A stretch of DNA of 64,000 nucleotides. Source: Pterois miles (lineage: Eukaryota; Chordata; Actinopteri; Perciformes; Scorpaenidae). This document shows, piece after piece, positions 11,693 to 26,459 of this stretch. Position 1 is the stretch's first letter, and the number at the start of each line of letters is the position of its first letter. The notes beneath the pieces were generated by a model. The model did no database searches. It saw only the letters and a program-made list of their open reading frames with translations, and was not told the DNA's origin. Position numbers and translations under genes: made by a program. The DNA lies in assembly GCA_947000775.1 (NCBI GenBank), contig CAMQGK010000334.1:1136001-1200000 (forward strand), given 5' to 3'.

Positions 11693-13677
11693 AAACAACT
11701 GGTGCACATAGGGACTTGCACTGAAGAGCCTTGCTTAAGGGCACATCGACAGCAGCAGATGCCATAAAAGAAAGCACTGCTCAGTTGTTTTCCCAGCATA
11801 GATGGATTTAATAGAGGGTTGCTGGTTGCCTTTCATTTCCAGATCTGCCTCTTTAGCCTCATCACTTACCCTGTTTAAGAGCTTCCTAGACACAAAAGTG
11901 AGCGCTCACACAAAAGAGTGCAAGATATCAACATTACCTTGCACTTCTCTGATTCATTGAAGCATTTTTCTGTCCCTGCTGTCAGATCTCTAAAACATTT
12001 CCCTGCTTTTACTGAGTGCACTTCATAAGTTTAAAAGGAAAAAAGAGTGGGGTGGGAATATGCTTCCCTTTCCTTGCAGTTACTTTCTCCTTGCTTCTCT
12101 CTAGTGAGTGCCCCTTCAGGGAAAAGACGATGCAGAGAGTAATTCATCGCCTTTCTTCTTCTACTTCCCAGTATACAAAAAAGGAGGATTGGGGACAAAT
12201 ACACAATTTAACCATCATTAAAAAAAAGTATGACAAACCTCTATAATTCAATCATGCAGCCACTTACACAGCACATGAATATACTGTATGTTTATCCAGG
12301 AGAACACAATCCTTGAACGAGATACTGCTTTGATGCAAGGCAGAGTAAAAAAAAACAACATAAAAAAATCAGGCATGCGCCTTGATGTGAGTGTCCAGGA
12401 GTGCTTACATATTCACTAAATCACTGCACCCTTTCAAGTAGTCAGATTAGCATAACTTGTACCCTTTGTCTTGTCGTCTACTGTGGCTTTCTAATCCAGC
12501 GTATACTGTATGTTGAGGATGAAAGGCATGGATCAATGGGTTTTATGTGATTCACATGCAGCACGGACCACAAGTGATGGCACAAAGCCGCTTCGAAAGT
12601 GGATGTGAAGATAAACAAGAACTCCTAGTCTGCATTAGTTAATGTGTACTTAGGTGTTGGTGTGCATATTATAGGTCTGTGAAGTGAAGATATATAATTA
12701 CAGCTCAAATAATGATAATCAAAGTGTGCACGCTTAGAGTGTAATTAATGTAAGCCATTAAGGGAAAACAAACTAATATTCTACTAATAATAATGCATGC
12801 ATGTGTATTCATGTACTGTAATACAGGTTTAAAGATGCTGGCTGCGTTTTGAGCTGGTAGACGGGTCAGAATGACGTCAATGAAAAATATTGTCTCCCTA
12901 TTTATCTGCCCTGCTTTTTAGTTTCTCCTGTCCTTATTTTTTAGCTATTTTTCACACTCACTGAAGCCATCCATACATTTATTTTTAAAATTTATTTAGC
13001 AATAAATTGAAGAAATATTCCTGTCTACTGGTTTCCTCATTTACAACCTCACAACCATTTTTTCCTCATAATTGTCAATCTCAGAAAGAAGCATCCATGA
13101 AATTAATTTGTGAGTGATTGTGATAAATATAGACTCTCACATACAGGTAGAGACTGTTATGGAAACTGAACGGCAATGATGCAAGAGACAGGATGTCGAG
13201 CATGTAAATGAACACCTCAACAGTAAAGACATGCAAGAAGCACACAGTTAAAACTAAACTACCATTTATTGTTCATTATTAAAATGACTTAGAATGAAGG
13301 CTGAGGACGGACCAGCCGGTCTATGTGGGATCATGAGATTTTGTGGGCGAGGAAACATCTCAGCGAATATGATCGTTTGGTTCAAGCAGAGGAGGCGCAG
13401 AATAAACAGCGCCTCGCCACGCTGCTGGCATTTGTAGCATTGTGAAAATATGCCGCTATTCAAATAATACGCTGGCCTCAGGAAAACACATTTTGCCTGA
13501 ACTCTACTGGTGATATGTGATATTTTGAATGTGCCCATTGGATCACAATGGGCCACCAGGCACTCAGGGGCATCATGCTGGCTACCTCTGATGTAGAGAC
13601 TTAATGTTCACATATATGAATGCAACTAGAGATGCCTGCTGGTTAAAGTGTACATGCATACCAGTTTGGGATGTAAC

Positions 13678-13678
<1 letters not shown>
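11693..13678. other. Unrecognised non-coding DNA
   Basis: Nothing recognised. A somewhat GC-richer patch lies at about 13290-13470 and carries a 96-codon minus-strand frame without motif support. Confidence 0.45.

Positions 13679-13757
<79 letters not shown>
13679..13757 (+). repeat. (AT)n microsatellite
   Basis: About 39 AT units, self-complementary and able to extrude a cruciform. The Ile-Tyr repeat frame through it is an artefact. Confidence 0.97.
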
Positions 13758-13758
<1 letters not shown>

Positions 13759-14704
13759 CGCTATATAAAAATGTGACAATATGCATCGTTTAGACAAAAA
13801 AACAAAACAAAAAACTGTATCTTGATATTTTGGGGATGTGGTAATGATAAAATGTGCTACGTTGTTTCTGATCAGCCTCCTCTGTCTGTCAGTGTTCTCC
13901 ACTCAGTCTCCACTGTGACTCAATGTCCCACCCATAGCACCATCTGATTGGTTTCACATCATCAGCAATAGCCAATCAACACTGAGGATTACTGTGCTTC
14001 AGGCAGGCAGCGGAAAACAAGGACACGGTGAGCTGAGCTGTGTTCTCGCTATCGATTAAGAATTAAGATATTGTTGAAGTTGTAATAAACCTGCTGAATT
14101 TGCAAAAACACCACAATCTTCCACCGCAATCTATTTATATGATGACAAGCATGCCCAGTTTCCGTTACACCAGTGAACATGTCCAAATAATGCATGTTGT
14201 TGCAGTGACATAGTCAACTATATATAGCTCTGAGTCCTGTTGGTGGCAGTGCAACTGAAACTTGTTTTAGCTGCTGAATTGCAAACGTTAACATTATTTC
14301 TTACACCTCACTTATCAGGCAGGTCCTGTCAGTCTCAACCAGACTACTAACTAATGTTACTGAGTCTGTCCTGAAGCAGCTCTGACTCTGGTTCTGGTAG
14401 AGACGTGAAGGATATTGTTGTGTAGTGACTTTATATGTAATTCATTCATTTATCTTTTATTTAAATCTGGAGGAATCACTGAGGGCATGCCTTCATTTTT
14501 AATGATGTCCAGGGTAAAATTAAAACTGGATAAAGATACACACAAAAATACTGGAGAAAACAGACACAAACAGAGCACAGTCAAATTAGGCTAAACCATG
14601 TTACTAGGAATAAAATATCACAATTTCATAAATTGTTTTGAGATTGTTAACCCAGTATCATGTACCGTATCGTATCATGAGCCGAGTGTACCGTCACACC
14701 TCTA
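13758..14704 (-). mobile_element. hAT-family element (GTGTGACG ends), non-autonomous copy
   Basis: The right end at 14640-14704 (ATCGTATCATGAGCCGAGTG then CCGTCACACCTCTA) is the reverse complement of the left end of the element at 19586. Internal sequence also matches that element in inverse orientation, for example CTGAGTCCTGTTGGTGGCAG, TGAAGCAGCTCTGACTCTGG and ATTGTTGTGTAGTGACTTTA. No transposase frame remains. The left limit is uncertain because an (AT)n tract begins there. Confidence 0.72.
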
Positions 14705-16585
<1,881 letters not shown>

Positions 16586-16667
16586 GTAATAATATAATAA
16601 TTATTATTAAAATATATAATTAGAATATATAATTGTGCAATTGTGATATGATTTACGATATTAGAAG

Positions 16668-17727
16668 TAGGGCTGTCAGAGTAACGCGATAACACGCTAA
16701 TGCAAATTTGTTTTGTCGCCACTAATTTCTTAAAAACGGACTACTGCAATCCAGCTCTAGGAGGTTGTAGCGGGCTCAGTAATAAAGAGAGTGATATCGT
16801 ATGAAATAAGAAAATCAAAGGAATACATTGTCATGTCATACTGGTTTGTCGTGGAGGAGGCTAAATAATGCTCCAACACCAGTAATGCTAAATTTTCGTG
16901 AGGAAAACCTGTCATGGACATTTTCTGAGCTCAAGATATGTGAATGAAAATGGGATCTATGGGTTCCCACTAGTCTCCCCTTTACAGACACGCCAGCTTT
17001 ATGACAATCGCATGCGGTTTGGGGCAAGTCATAGTGAAGTCAGCACACTGACACACTGACAGCTGTTGTTGCTTAAAAAACTGATAGAATAGCAAAGGAC
17101 AAAATACTGTGATTTCATTTGTTTAACTCGATCAACAATCTGTTGTTGCCTGTTGGGCTTGAGTTTCCCATCTTATGATATGAGCATATTTTTAATGCTA
17201 AATGCAGTATCTGTGAGCATTTATGGACAATATTTGTCAATGTTTTGTGTTGCTAATTGATTTCCAATAATTAATACATACAAACATTTTCATAAAGCAA
17301 GCATACTGTATTTGCCCACTCCCATGTTGATAAGAGTATTGAATACTTGACAAATATCCCTTTAAGGTTAAAAGAGATAGATAAAAAAAAAAGTGTGATT
17401 AATTTGCAATTAATCATGGACAAGCATGCGATTAATCACGATTAAATATTTCCTGTTGGGCTGCAGTTTGCCATGTTATGATCTGAGCATTTTTTCATGC
17501 TAAATGCAGTACCGGTGAGGGTTTCTGGACAATATCTGTACATTTGCATAAAAGTATATGTGTCCACTCCCATGTTGATAATGGTATTACTGACTTGACA
17601 AATCGTCCATTATTTTTTGTTTTGAACAGAACAAAAATGTAAAATTAATTTGCGATTACGCCATGATTAACTACAGACAATCATGCAATTAATGACAACT
17701 AAATATTCTAATTGATTGACAGCCCTA
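16668..17727 (+). mobile_element. TAGGGCTGT-type non-autonomous DNA element, copy 2
   Basis: It starts TAGGGCTGTCAGAGTAACGC and ends TTGATTGACAGCCCTA, giving terminal inverted repeats. The body follows copies 1 and 3. Its 3' part occurs twice: the segment from about 17141 (TTGTTGCCTGTTGGGCTTG through TAATCACGATTAAATATT) is repeated in diverged form at 17450-17727. No open reading frame encodes a transposase. The intact interior includes CTTTACAG at 16980-16987, the site used by the nested insertion in copy 3. Confidence 0.85.
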
Positions 17728-19585
17728 AAAAAAACCCATACAGCATTAAAATGATTATGGTGTGATCATTGCTGGATCTGTACCAAACAAAGATGTTTAA
17801 GTCTGTGAAATATCCCAAGTGGGCCTGTATTTCTCTGCAGCACAGCAATATTTAATTCAAAATGGCTGACACATATTTCACCTTTAACAAATATTGATTT
17901 CCTCCTCATCCTGCGATTAGAAAATGGCAGTAGGCCATGTTGCAATTTCAATAAAATTCCACTTAATTGTGCAGCCCTCGAACTTTGCATACAAGTACAG
18001 GGCCTTAAATTATGTAACTTCAGATCATAAATTAGAAAATTGATATGTTTTCCACAACTGGAGAACTGAAATCAATCAAACTGACCCACAACATTATAGG
18101 AGGATTAAAGCATTAGCTGTCTATCAATATTTAAAATAGGAGAATCCTCTGGTATGTGAACAGTTATCATCTAAATATAAAACTGTATGACACATTCAGC
18201 TGCATCAAGACATTTATTTAACTTAATCTAGTTTGTATTTCAGGGACCACGGGTTCCTGCACTTTCCACACAGTGCACACATAACTGGTTTTCATTTTTC
18301 TGTGACCCACCTCTGAACTGAACTAACTAACTGAACTAAGCCTACAAATCCGGTAAGGCCGATATAGAATGGCTCACCGGTGGACAATCTGTCAGGCTCA
18401 ATCAAAGTGGGCTTGGTTTGATTATCATCACAGGAGCCACTGGCTATCAGAGTCACAGTCCTAATTGCAGTGGACGAAAGGCTTTCAAGCCAAGGCTGCA
18501 CAATTTAAAATAAATGGAGCTATAAAAGTCACAATCTGGTAATGAAAACCACAACATGGTGGGCAACGCGTAATTGCTGTGCAACACAGAGCAGTTGCTG
18601 TCTCTGCACATCTCAACTTTCTTTTCAATAAATTCACAATAAGGACATGTGCATTGAAATACATGATCCACCTGTGAACAAAAGGGAAACCCGACACATA
18701 ATTTTGACTCCTAAACTGACTGTCAAGCCAAGAGGCAGCAATTAAATACTAGCCTGTAATGGTTTCTTGTAGTTTATGTTTACATTATTAATATTTGCAA
18801 TTCCAGGAATCCAGGAGTTATTTTGACGATGCAAAAATACGTTTTTTTCATCCAAATAATGTCTCATCCAACTCTTCATCTATAAACGTGACTCAACCTT
18901 TTGAAAATATTGCTGATCATGCAACTGTGTTCATAAACAGACAGTAGATAAGTGCCAAGGGCATGTGTTATTAAACAATAATGGTTTATTTGTTCTTTAA
19001 CTGTCAGTAGCCATTTTTGAATATACAAATTAAAAGAGTTTAGTGCAAAGAATGGCACATACAGCAATGGCTCGATTGGTGGCCAATGATGGAGCAGTGA
19101 ACAACGGTCTCATATTTTTTCTGAGGAGATAAATTTGAAGGAGCGAGTAATACAAACATGCTTCATGTGTGTCCACCCGAAAATGAATTTTGTAAATGCA
19201 TGTATGCAAACGTGCCCTTGTTTGCATACTGCCGTGCATGTGTGTGCATATTTTGAAGTGGCGCACTTGGCAGCTGGGCCTAGCTCTGATTCTGTGTGTT
19301 AATCTCTTTTGAGTGGGGGTTAATAGCACAGAAGGCTGAATGACAGACCCGTCCAACATTCAATGGTTGTTTGGCTGCAGAAGTGTATCTCTTGCCCAAT
19401 AAGCTTTTCACCAGCCAAATCATGCAATGACAACTTGCTTTATCATCGTGTCCATTGTCAGTGAGGTGCCAACTGCACCATATAGGAAGAGAGGCTGGCA
19501 TGGAGACTCAAAGCAACTGCAACAGTTGGGATTTGAACAAGCCAAATTCATGGCTGAGCAGCATTGCTTCCAGGCTTGGCCGATC
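17728..19585. other. Unrecognised non-coding DNA
   Basis: Nothing recognised. Several short minus-strand frames (60 to 109 codons) are open but carry no motif. Confidence 0.45.
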
Positions 19586-19985
19586 GGGGTGTGACGATTC
19601 ACTCAGCTCACGATACCACACATGATATCGGGTTCATGAACTCGATACAATACAATATTACGATAGTTTTAACAGAACTTGAATGATGAAAATATGACTG
19701 AAAAAGTAGCCTTTTATTGGAAAGACAAAATGCAAAACAATGCTATTGTTATCTTTTATTATGAAATTGTAATGTGTTATAACTAGTAACATGGTTTAGC
19801 CTAATCGTCTTTTAATACAATGTGTCACTATTCTACTCTTTAATGTAACTGTGCTCTATTTGTGTCTGTTTTCTTCATTATTTTGTGTGTGTTTATTCTC
19901 TTCTCATTTTACTCTGGACATCATTAAAAATGGAGGCATGTCCTCAACGACTCCTCAAGATTTAGATAAAAGATAAATGAATGAA

Positions 19986-20050
19986 TTAAGATAAGATAAG
20001 ATAAGATAAGATATTCCTTTATTAGTCCCACAGTGGGGAAATTTACATTA
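19986..20050 (-). mobile_element. SINE 3' tail fragment with (GATAA)n
   Basis: TTTATTAGTCCCACAGTGGG is the reverse complement of the 3' end of the SINEs at 10 and 11 kb (CCCACTGTGGGACTAATAAA). It is preceded by an (ATAAG)n tail. The matching part of the hAT copy at 13758-14704 lacks this segment, so it is a short, 5'-truncated insertion. Confidence 0.8.
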
Positions 20051-20524
20051 CATCTAAAGTCACTACACAACAATATCCCACACATCTCTAGCAGAACCAG
20101 AGTCAGAGCTGCTTCAGGACTCAGTAACTTTAGTTAGTAGTCCTGGTTCAGACTGAGAGGACCTGCTTGATAAGTGACGTGAAAGAAATAACGTTAGAGC
20201 TGATAAATTGTTTTGTTAGTCAGCTGCTACATTATGGATCAACAAATGAACTTATTGATGTTCGTTATCTCATTCAAGTTAGCTCTATGACGCTCTACAT
20301 TAGCTTATGTTGTACATGTAAATGTACATGTAAAAACATCAACTCGTACGGGCGAATAATGTTATGTTCACAAATCAGCAGCTAAAACAAGTTTCAGTTG
20401 CACTGCCACCAACAGGACTCAGAGATATAACTACGGCTACATAAATAAACGCTATTATCTTGTCGACTGTATGTCACTGCAACAATGTGCATTATTTGGA
20501 CATTTTCAGTGGAGTTTTTGACAT

Positions 20525-21262
20525 GTGGTCAAGCCGTACATCGGACCCTATCAGAATCTTACGGTGCATTTAATTAATGACTTCGACCTTCAAACTGCCT
20601 ACTTCCCAGATGACCACACGGTAAAATATTGCAGCCGGTCTGAGAGGGACTTTCCAGCTGGGATCTCCACAAAGAGAACCTTGTCTGCATTACAACGGAC
20701 GACGCATCAAATATGGTGAGGGCAGCACAGCTTAATGAATGGACCAGGCTCCAGTGGTTTGGGCACAGATGACATCTTGTCATTGGTGAGTTAGTATTTT
20801 GTGTGTCTTGTATGTTTCGAACAGAGTTTCAGAATGACAGAGAACGTAATGTGTGTGATGGGTGATAGCCTTGTATCACACAACTCAAATTGTATGAATT
20901 ACACTTTTTTTTTTTTTTTAGAAAATACACTCAAAGATGACAGTGTCAAAGGCAACAGGGCTGTGCAAGAAGCTGGTGGGGCTGAATGAATGCCCATTAA
21001 GATGGGGATCCAAAGAAATGCTGATTGCCAGAGTGCTGGAAGAGACCAGTCATATCCCATGCACGGTCAGGTGACTGATATTCACGCTCCCTCATCCCAG
21101 CCTGGCAGGATATTGTTGTTGTGAAGTGTTGGAGTCTATTCACAAGGCACTGCACAGATGCTCTTTCTGGTGAGGAGTATGTGAGCATCTCTTGATCCAG
21201 TTCTCCACCTTCTGGCTTAAGATGCTGAGGACACTGACCCGACTAGGTCAATTAAAACCAAG
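20525..21262 (+). pseudogene. hAT transposase (ZBED1-like), broken
   Basis: Segments typical of hAT/ZBED1-like transposases appear in order with frameshifts: YQNLTVHLINDFDLQTAYFP (from 20549), then in another frame KENLVCITTDASNMVRAAQL and NEWTRLQWFGH. An intron-like gap (GTGAGT at 20786, T-tract and AG at 20921) follows. After it come ATGLCKKLV-like sequence, LNECPLRWGSKEMLIARVLE, and a segment matching the region around VLESIHKAL. The TTD motif contains a catalytic Asp of the hAT RNase H-like fold. Stops occur after FGHR and later, and the C-terminal hAT dimerisation region is missing, cut at 21270 by repeat R1. Not functional. Confidence 0.82.
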
Positions 21263-21269
21263 GTCCGTG

Positions 21270-22482
21270 CAGGGATTTCGCCAGTATATTGCAAGCACCG
21301 GAGGGCCTGAGATGACTCTCGGCCAGGGCAAAACATAGGGGAATTATGTATTTTAAAGATGTTTTGTAAACTGCGATGTGTTATACGAGTAGCAAACTGC
21401 TTTAAGGAATAACTTTGCGCGTAGGTTGTGTGCTTTACATTGGCGAGTGTTGCTGTTTGCAGTCAAGAGAGAGGCAGAAAGAGCCAGAGAAAGAGCGAGG
21501 GAGTGTGAGTGACGGAGTGACAGTAAGAGGAAGTAAGATGTAACTAGCTGTAGTGTAGCAGCGTGTACAGTTTAGGCTGTCAGAGAATAAATGCTCCTCA
21601 AGACACAAGCCAAGTTCCAGTGTCTTGTAGGATGTTTCCACACAAATCAGTGCGTCAGTCCAGCATGGCAGAGATTTACGTCTCCATTACAACAGTTACC
21701 CACTGCTAAAAGGAGCTGTTGTAAAACGGTGATAAACGGTGATTTTATTTCCTATATTCTTCACAATAAACCTCCCCTGGTATTTTGTTATTTACAAGGT
21801 TTTAATTTAAAGCAGCAAAATCAGGAAATGTTGGGTTTTCATTAGCAGCAACTTAGCAATAATGAAATGTTAAATAAAGCAAGTATTTGGAAGTAAACAC
21901 AATGAAGTCGGAGATTGAGAAATGTAAAAGCAATGACAGCTGAAGCAACGTCTGTCTCTCTGGTGTCCTGCTTGTTTGAAGGGGAGAAGGGGGGTCTTTG
22001 GCGAGTCTTTGGTTTTATAATATACAAAAAAGAAGCATGAAAATACTAAGTGATTTGTAAACTGTGAGATAAGTTGGGAGTAAAGGTGGAAACGCCACAA
22101 ATTTCCACTTCCTCCTTAAAAGTCACCATCCAGAATACGCCTATCTATCACCGACTCTCTCCACAAAGAGCAGACAGACCAAAACCTCTCAGACAGTGAG
22201 CAATCAGCCCTCAATCAAAGGAACAACATATAAACAATGGCGAAACTGTATGAGATCAGTTACTAGTCAGCTGACTGATCTGATTTATTGATCTCAGCAT
22301 GTCACAGTGGAAAATAATGCTAACTGTCTATACATTGTGGCCACTTATGTACTGCAATGTACTGTATGTGTCTCCAGTCCATAGATATTTATATCTATGT
22401 GCGTTACGAAAATATCATGATATCATCTTTTTTCTTAAAGCAATATCGTCAGTAGGGAAATTTCAACATCGCCCAACACTAG
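21270..22482 (+). mobile_element. Interspersed repeat R1, copy A
   Basis: It is colinear with 51673-53913 once the two insertions there are removed. Shared anchors include the start CAGGGATT-CGCCAGTAT, GTGTGCTT with the GCGAGTGT block, GAATAAATGCT, CAAGACACAAGC, the GGGGAGAAG block followed by TCTTTGGTTTTA, GTGGCCAC, and the end TTTTTTCTTAAAGCAATATC. The ends (CAGGGATT and, inverted, TAGTGTTGGGCGATG) suggest a TIR DNA element of about 1.1 to 1.2 kb. No coding capacity was seen. It truncates the hAT transposase relic to its left. Confidence 0.75.
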
Positions 22483-22525
22483 TTGCTTCTGCTGAGTGTG
22501 TGTGAGGTTGTCACTGATTCTGAGT

Positions 22526-24348
22526 CACTGTCGACATTATCACGTTAACACAAACGAAAAATCATTTTAATGCCACTGATTTCTTTAAACATTTTAACAC
22601 AGCCGATTTTTGCAGGTTGTAACAGGGTCAGTTTTAAAGCTGATACTGACATCATATGAAACTAAGTAACCTAATGAATCCATTGGTACCACCAGGTCAT
22701 ACTAGCTTGTCGCTAAATTTAAGCGAGGAAAAACTGGCATGGCCATTTTCAAAGGGGCCCCTTGACATCTGGCCTCAAGATATGTGAATGAAAATTGGTT
22801 CTAAAGGTAGCTACTGGTCTCCCCGTTACAGTAGGGCTTTCATCGTCATCGCAATATGAACATGTGCGATGAACACATCACAAAAGGCTGTCTGAAAAGC
22901 GATGAATAAGAAAAATCATTATATTAGATATTCTATCTATAGGCCTAAAGACTGTAGTATTTATCTTCATCCTGCACCCTCTCCCAGCTCTGTCGGAGTG
23001 CTGTAATGCATGATGAACATGATGAAACAGTTAAACATCTGCTGTCCACTGTCTCCCATCCAGCACCGCTATGTTTACAAAGGACAGCACATTAGCTCGA
23101 TGGCTAACAGTGAATTTTAACCGTGATGGTTCTTTCAAATGGGCTTGTGAAATTGCCAAGGTCATGGAAGTTAATTTTTCGGTACATAATAAGTTAATTG
23201 CAAATTGCAATTTTAGACATTGTTTTTCTTCCTAATGTTAATTGTATGTCTCAGGAAAAATGTTGATATTCCCAACTGCCTACTCCTTTTCCTCTCTCAT
23301 AGTGCCTGTGCATTTTCTGCATTATGGTACCCACTTGCTAGCTTGTAAAACTGTTAGCCTCTGTGGCTTCTAGACATCGACAGTAAATTACTATTGGTGT
23401 TGTTCAACAGTGGCGTTCTCATGACTTTGAATGCCAAGCATATCGTGTACACGACTTCCCATGTTGTAAACATAAGCTCCCAAGTTTCATTTGAAGGCAC
23501 CGCAAGTTATTTTGTTGTGTTCTGAATGACTTCAGTTCCCTCTACTAAGCAGTGTTCCTGTGTCCGTGGAGTTTATTGTGAAGGGTGAAACGAAAGGCGT
23601 CATTGACAAGGGTGCACGCTACAGAGCCTCCGTGTTATTAATCTACTATCTTCATAAAGTACAGGAGCAACGTAACCCTTGGCTGCACAAGCTACAACTA
23701 AAGCTGGAGGCTGTGTAGTCTAACTGTTTAGGTTAGTTTGGCATGTACTGTATCTGACTGTATTTTCATGTCAGGAATATCATATATTTTAAATAGTGTC
23801 CAGTGTGATATTAACAAGTTTATATAGTGACTTTGCTGTTGTAAACATTAACAGAAACAACATTTAGCCTTGTCATACATAAAATATTGGCACATATATA
23901 GCTATCATATCATAATATATAATAATGTTATCTCACATCACAGATTTTCCTCATATTATGCAGGCCTACTTTACAAAATTGCTCAGTTTATGATAATCAC
24001 ATGCAGTTTGGGAGAAGTCATAGTCAAGTCAGCACACTGACACACTGACTACTGTTGTTGCCTGTTGGGCTGCAGTTTGCCATGTTATGATTTGATGATA
24101 TTTTTATGCTAAATGCAGTACCTGTGAGGAGTTGTTCATCATTATTTTGTGTTGGTAATTTCTAATAATAAATATACATATATTTGCATAAAGAAATCAT
24201 ATCCACTCTCATGTTGATAAGAGCATTAAGTATTTAACATATCTCCATTTAAGCTATGTTTTTAACAGATTAAAAACATGTGATTAATTTCATATTAATC
24301 ATGATTAATCATTGACAATCACGATATTTTAATCAACTGACAGCCCTA
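22526..24348 (+). mobile_element. TAGGGCTGT-type non-autonomous DNA element, copy 3 (split by a nested element)
   Basis: The left part (22526-22831) has GTTGTAACAGGGTCAG, CATATGAAACTAAG and CTCAAGATATGTGAATGAAA, as in copy 2. The right part (23969-24348) resumes with TTTATGATAATCACATGCAG and ends AATCAACTGACAGCCCTAG. The left terminus has decayed. The break falls at CTTTACAG of the intact copy, where the nested element at 22832-23968 inserted. Confidence 0.85.
22832..23968 (+). mobile_element. Nested hAT-like element with 8-bp target duplication
   Basis: It starts TAGGGCTTTCATCGTC and ends GCAGGCCTA, a short inverted repeat. The flanking 8-mers are CGTTACAG and CTTTACAA, each one substitution from CTTTACAG, which is the uninterrupted sequence in the copy at 16980-16987. 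This is the diverged 8-bp target-site duplication expected of hAT elements. An internal segment (about 23540-23740, GTTTATTGTGAAGGGTG and ACAGAGCCTCC) is shared in inverse orientation with 49240-49460. No transposase frame survives. Confidence 0.82.
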
Positions 24349-25039
24349 GTATGAATTTTATGGAGACCACCTAAGACATACACCTGCGTAGCAGACAGAC
24401 TGTGCGAGAACAAACAAGTAGGAAAAGCTTTTAAAACACGGTTTCTGCTGGAATGTACAAATGACAAGCTCCAGTCCAAATTTAACCAGCCAGTTGTCAT
24501 AACCCTACTATTATCTTGTGACACGGCATTCATTTGTTCAATAACAATTATGTTAAACTTGAAATGTCAAAATAAGAAAAAGGGTTTTGCTGACCAGTGA
24601 TTAAGAATATTTCATTAATGTTGGTTGAGCAGCATGAGGGGAGGGGAAATCTGTGCCTCAGAATGGTTTTTTTTCTCCTTAAATGGCCCTGCAAATAGGC
24701 TTTACATTCATTTATCAAGGCAACAGGGGGCAGATGAAGGAAGCGAGGGGTCCCGCACACCAGCATCAGCCACTGCCCTGCTTTTATTAAGCAGCTGTGC
24801 TAGACAACCCAGCCACTATCTGCAAGACAATGCTAAGTCAAATGGGCCCATCAACCCAACTGGCCTTGTGCCCATTTCTCTCAACCCCCACTGTCAGGCT
24901 GGTGTTAAGTGCTCATTAAGCCTAAAGAAAAATGCTATAAGGGAAAATGAAAACGCTCCCCTGTGATTCTTCCTATTCACACTTCCAAAAAGCAATGAGT
25001 AAATAGTGTACATCGCTACTGATGCAACTCAATTAGTGG

Positions 25040-25042
<3 letters not shown>
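24349..25042. other. Unrecognised DNA
   Basis: Nothing recognised. The part at 24620-24960 has a more balanced composition than its surroundings and carries a 113-codon plus-strand frame without motif. It could be a conserved non-coding element, but that cannot be judged from one sequence. Confidence 0.4.

Positions 25043-25121
<79 letters not shown>
25043..25121 (+). repeat. (GT)n microsatellite
   Basis: About 39 perfect GT units. Confidence 0.98.
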
Positions 25122-25123
<2 letters not shown>

Positions 25124-26459
25124 ATAGAGTCTTAACAGACGTGTAGCAGATGAGCTGTAAGGTCAGGTTGAATTGTTTCTCAATGGGAACACATTTCCAG
25201 CCTTTGATACATGCTGTTCACCTGAGCAGTGTTTGCTTTAATCAGCGTTAAATCACCATTTTGTGTCTCCTTTTAAAAAGCATTATGTTCATCTCTCACA
25301 CTAGAAACAAGTACTGGAGCAGCTGTATTCTGAAACCTGAATATCCACCAAGTAGAGTTTTAACCCTAACATCTGGACTGATTGAACAATTACTGCAATA
25401 TTTGTTAAATGGGGACCCACTTCAAACTTTCTGAACCAAAATGAGTCACTTCTCTCATACCTCTTTTGAATGATTTTAACATTATAAATATTGGTTGAAC
25501 CTTGTTCAAGCTTGGCCTTGGGTGTGAACACAGTTTTGCTCTATAGTCTATTTGGATCTGACAATATTTATATAGTCTACATTGTTCAAGCTAAGACACA
25601 CTGATGGTAATGCCTTAATTTCAAAGTATGACTTTTTATGACATGAATGAATAACAAGGAGACCTGGTGTGGACCGGAAACTTGATTGAATGTGATAGAC
25701 AAGATGAGCCACTACTTCTAGAAGTTTGAAATGTTTTGTATTTTAATCGAGGCCTACTTACAGTATGAACTGAGAGAGAGCTTATCGGTTTACCCACCCA
25801 GTGCCTGAGCTTAGCTCAGTATCTCTCAACAAACAACATTAAAGAAAGGCAGAGAAAACAAACATTCACACACAAAAAGATGTGCATTCAAAGAGATGCA
25901 CAGCCCCACATACATATACACACAGTCATGTGTGCATTTGAGCGCACTCTGCTCAGTGGTGGTTTGACAGAACTGGGACAACCAATTGTGAAGTTAAAAG
26001 CCCCCATAAGGCACAGTGTCTACCACCCCATGTTTAGTGCTGGCGGCTGAACCAGGGCATGCTCTAAGTAATGATGGCACCATGTGGCTCACAAGGGGGT
26101 GCTTTTAGCTGCTAGAACGTCTGCAGTGCAGTGGTTTGTCCTCCCATACAAACAGTATGAAGTGTTCATACACGCAGCATATAGACGCAAACCTTCAAGA
26201 TTGTGTGGGTTTAGAAATCAGTGTGGTTTTTCACCTTTCTAAAGTGTAAACAAAGATCCTTATCCTTAATCCTTATGTGCACTCAATAAATGCACATAGA
26301 CATATGGCTGTATGAACATTAACTCACTTACATTCATACTGACACATGATAAACCACACTGACCTTTTTGTATAGTCATATACACATAAGAAAGAGGTTG
26401 AATTTCAAATAAAACATGTTTAGTTATTATAATTCCTTATGTGCCACTGGCTTTGTATG
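25122..26459. other. Unrecognised non-coding DNA
   Basis: Nothing recognised; short unsupported open frames only. Confidence 0.45.

Larger units (their letters stand above)
19586..21269 (+). mobile_element. hAT-family element with transposase relic, truncated
   Basis: The left end GGGGTGTGACGATTCACTCA is the family terminus, matching the inverse end at 14704. The 5' region matches the copy at 13758-14704 in inverse orientation. It continues into a ZBED1-like hAT transposase pseudogene (from 20525) and is cut off at 21270, where repeat R1 begins. A SINE tail is nested at 19986-20050. It is the autonomous-type relative of the deleted copy at 13.8 kb. Confidence 0.75.

Noticed and set aside
24625..24966. 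113-codon frame as a gene
   Set aside because: No motif, and the frame overlaps another on the opposite strand.
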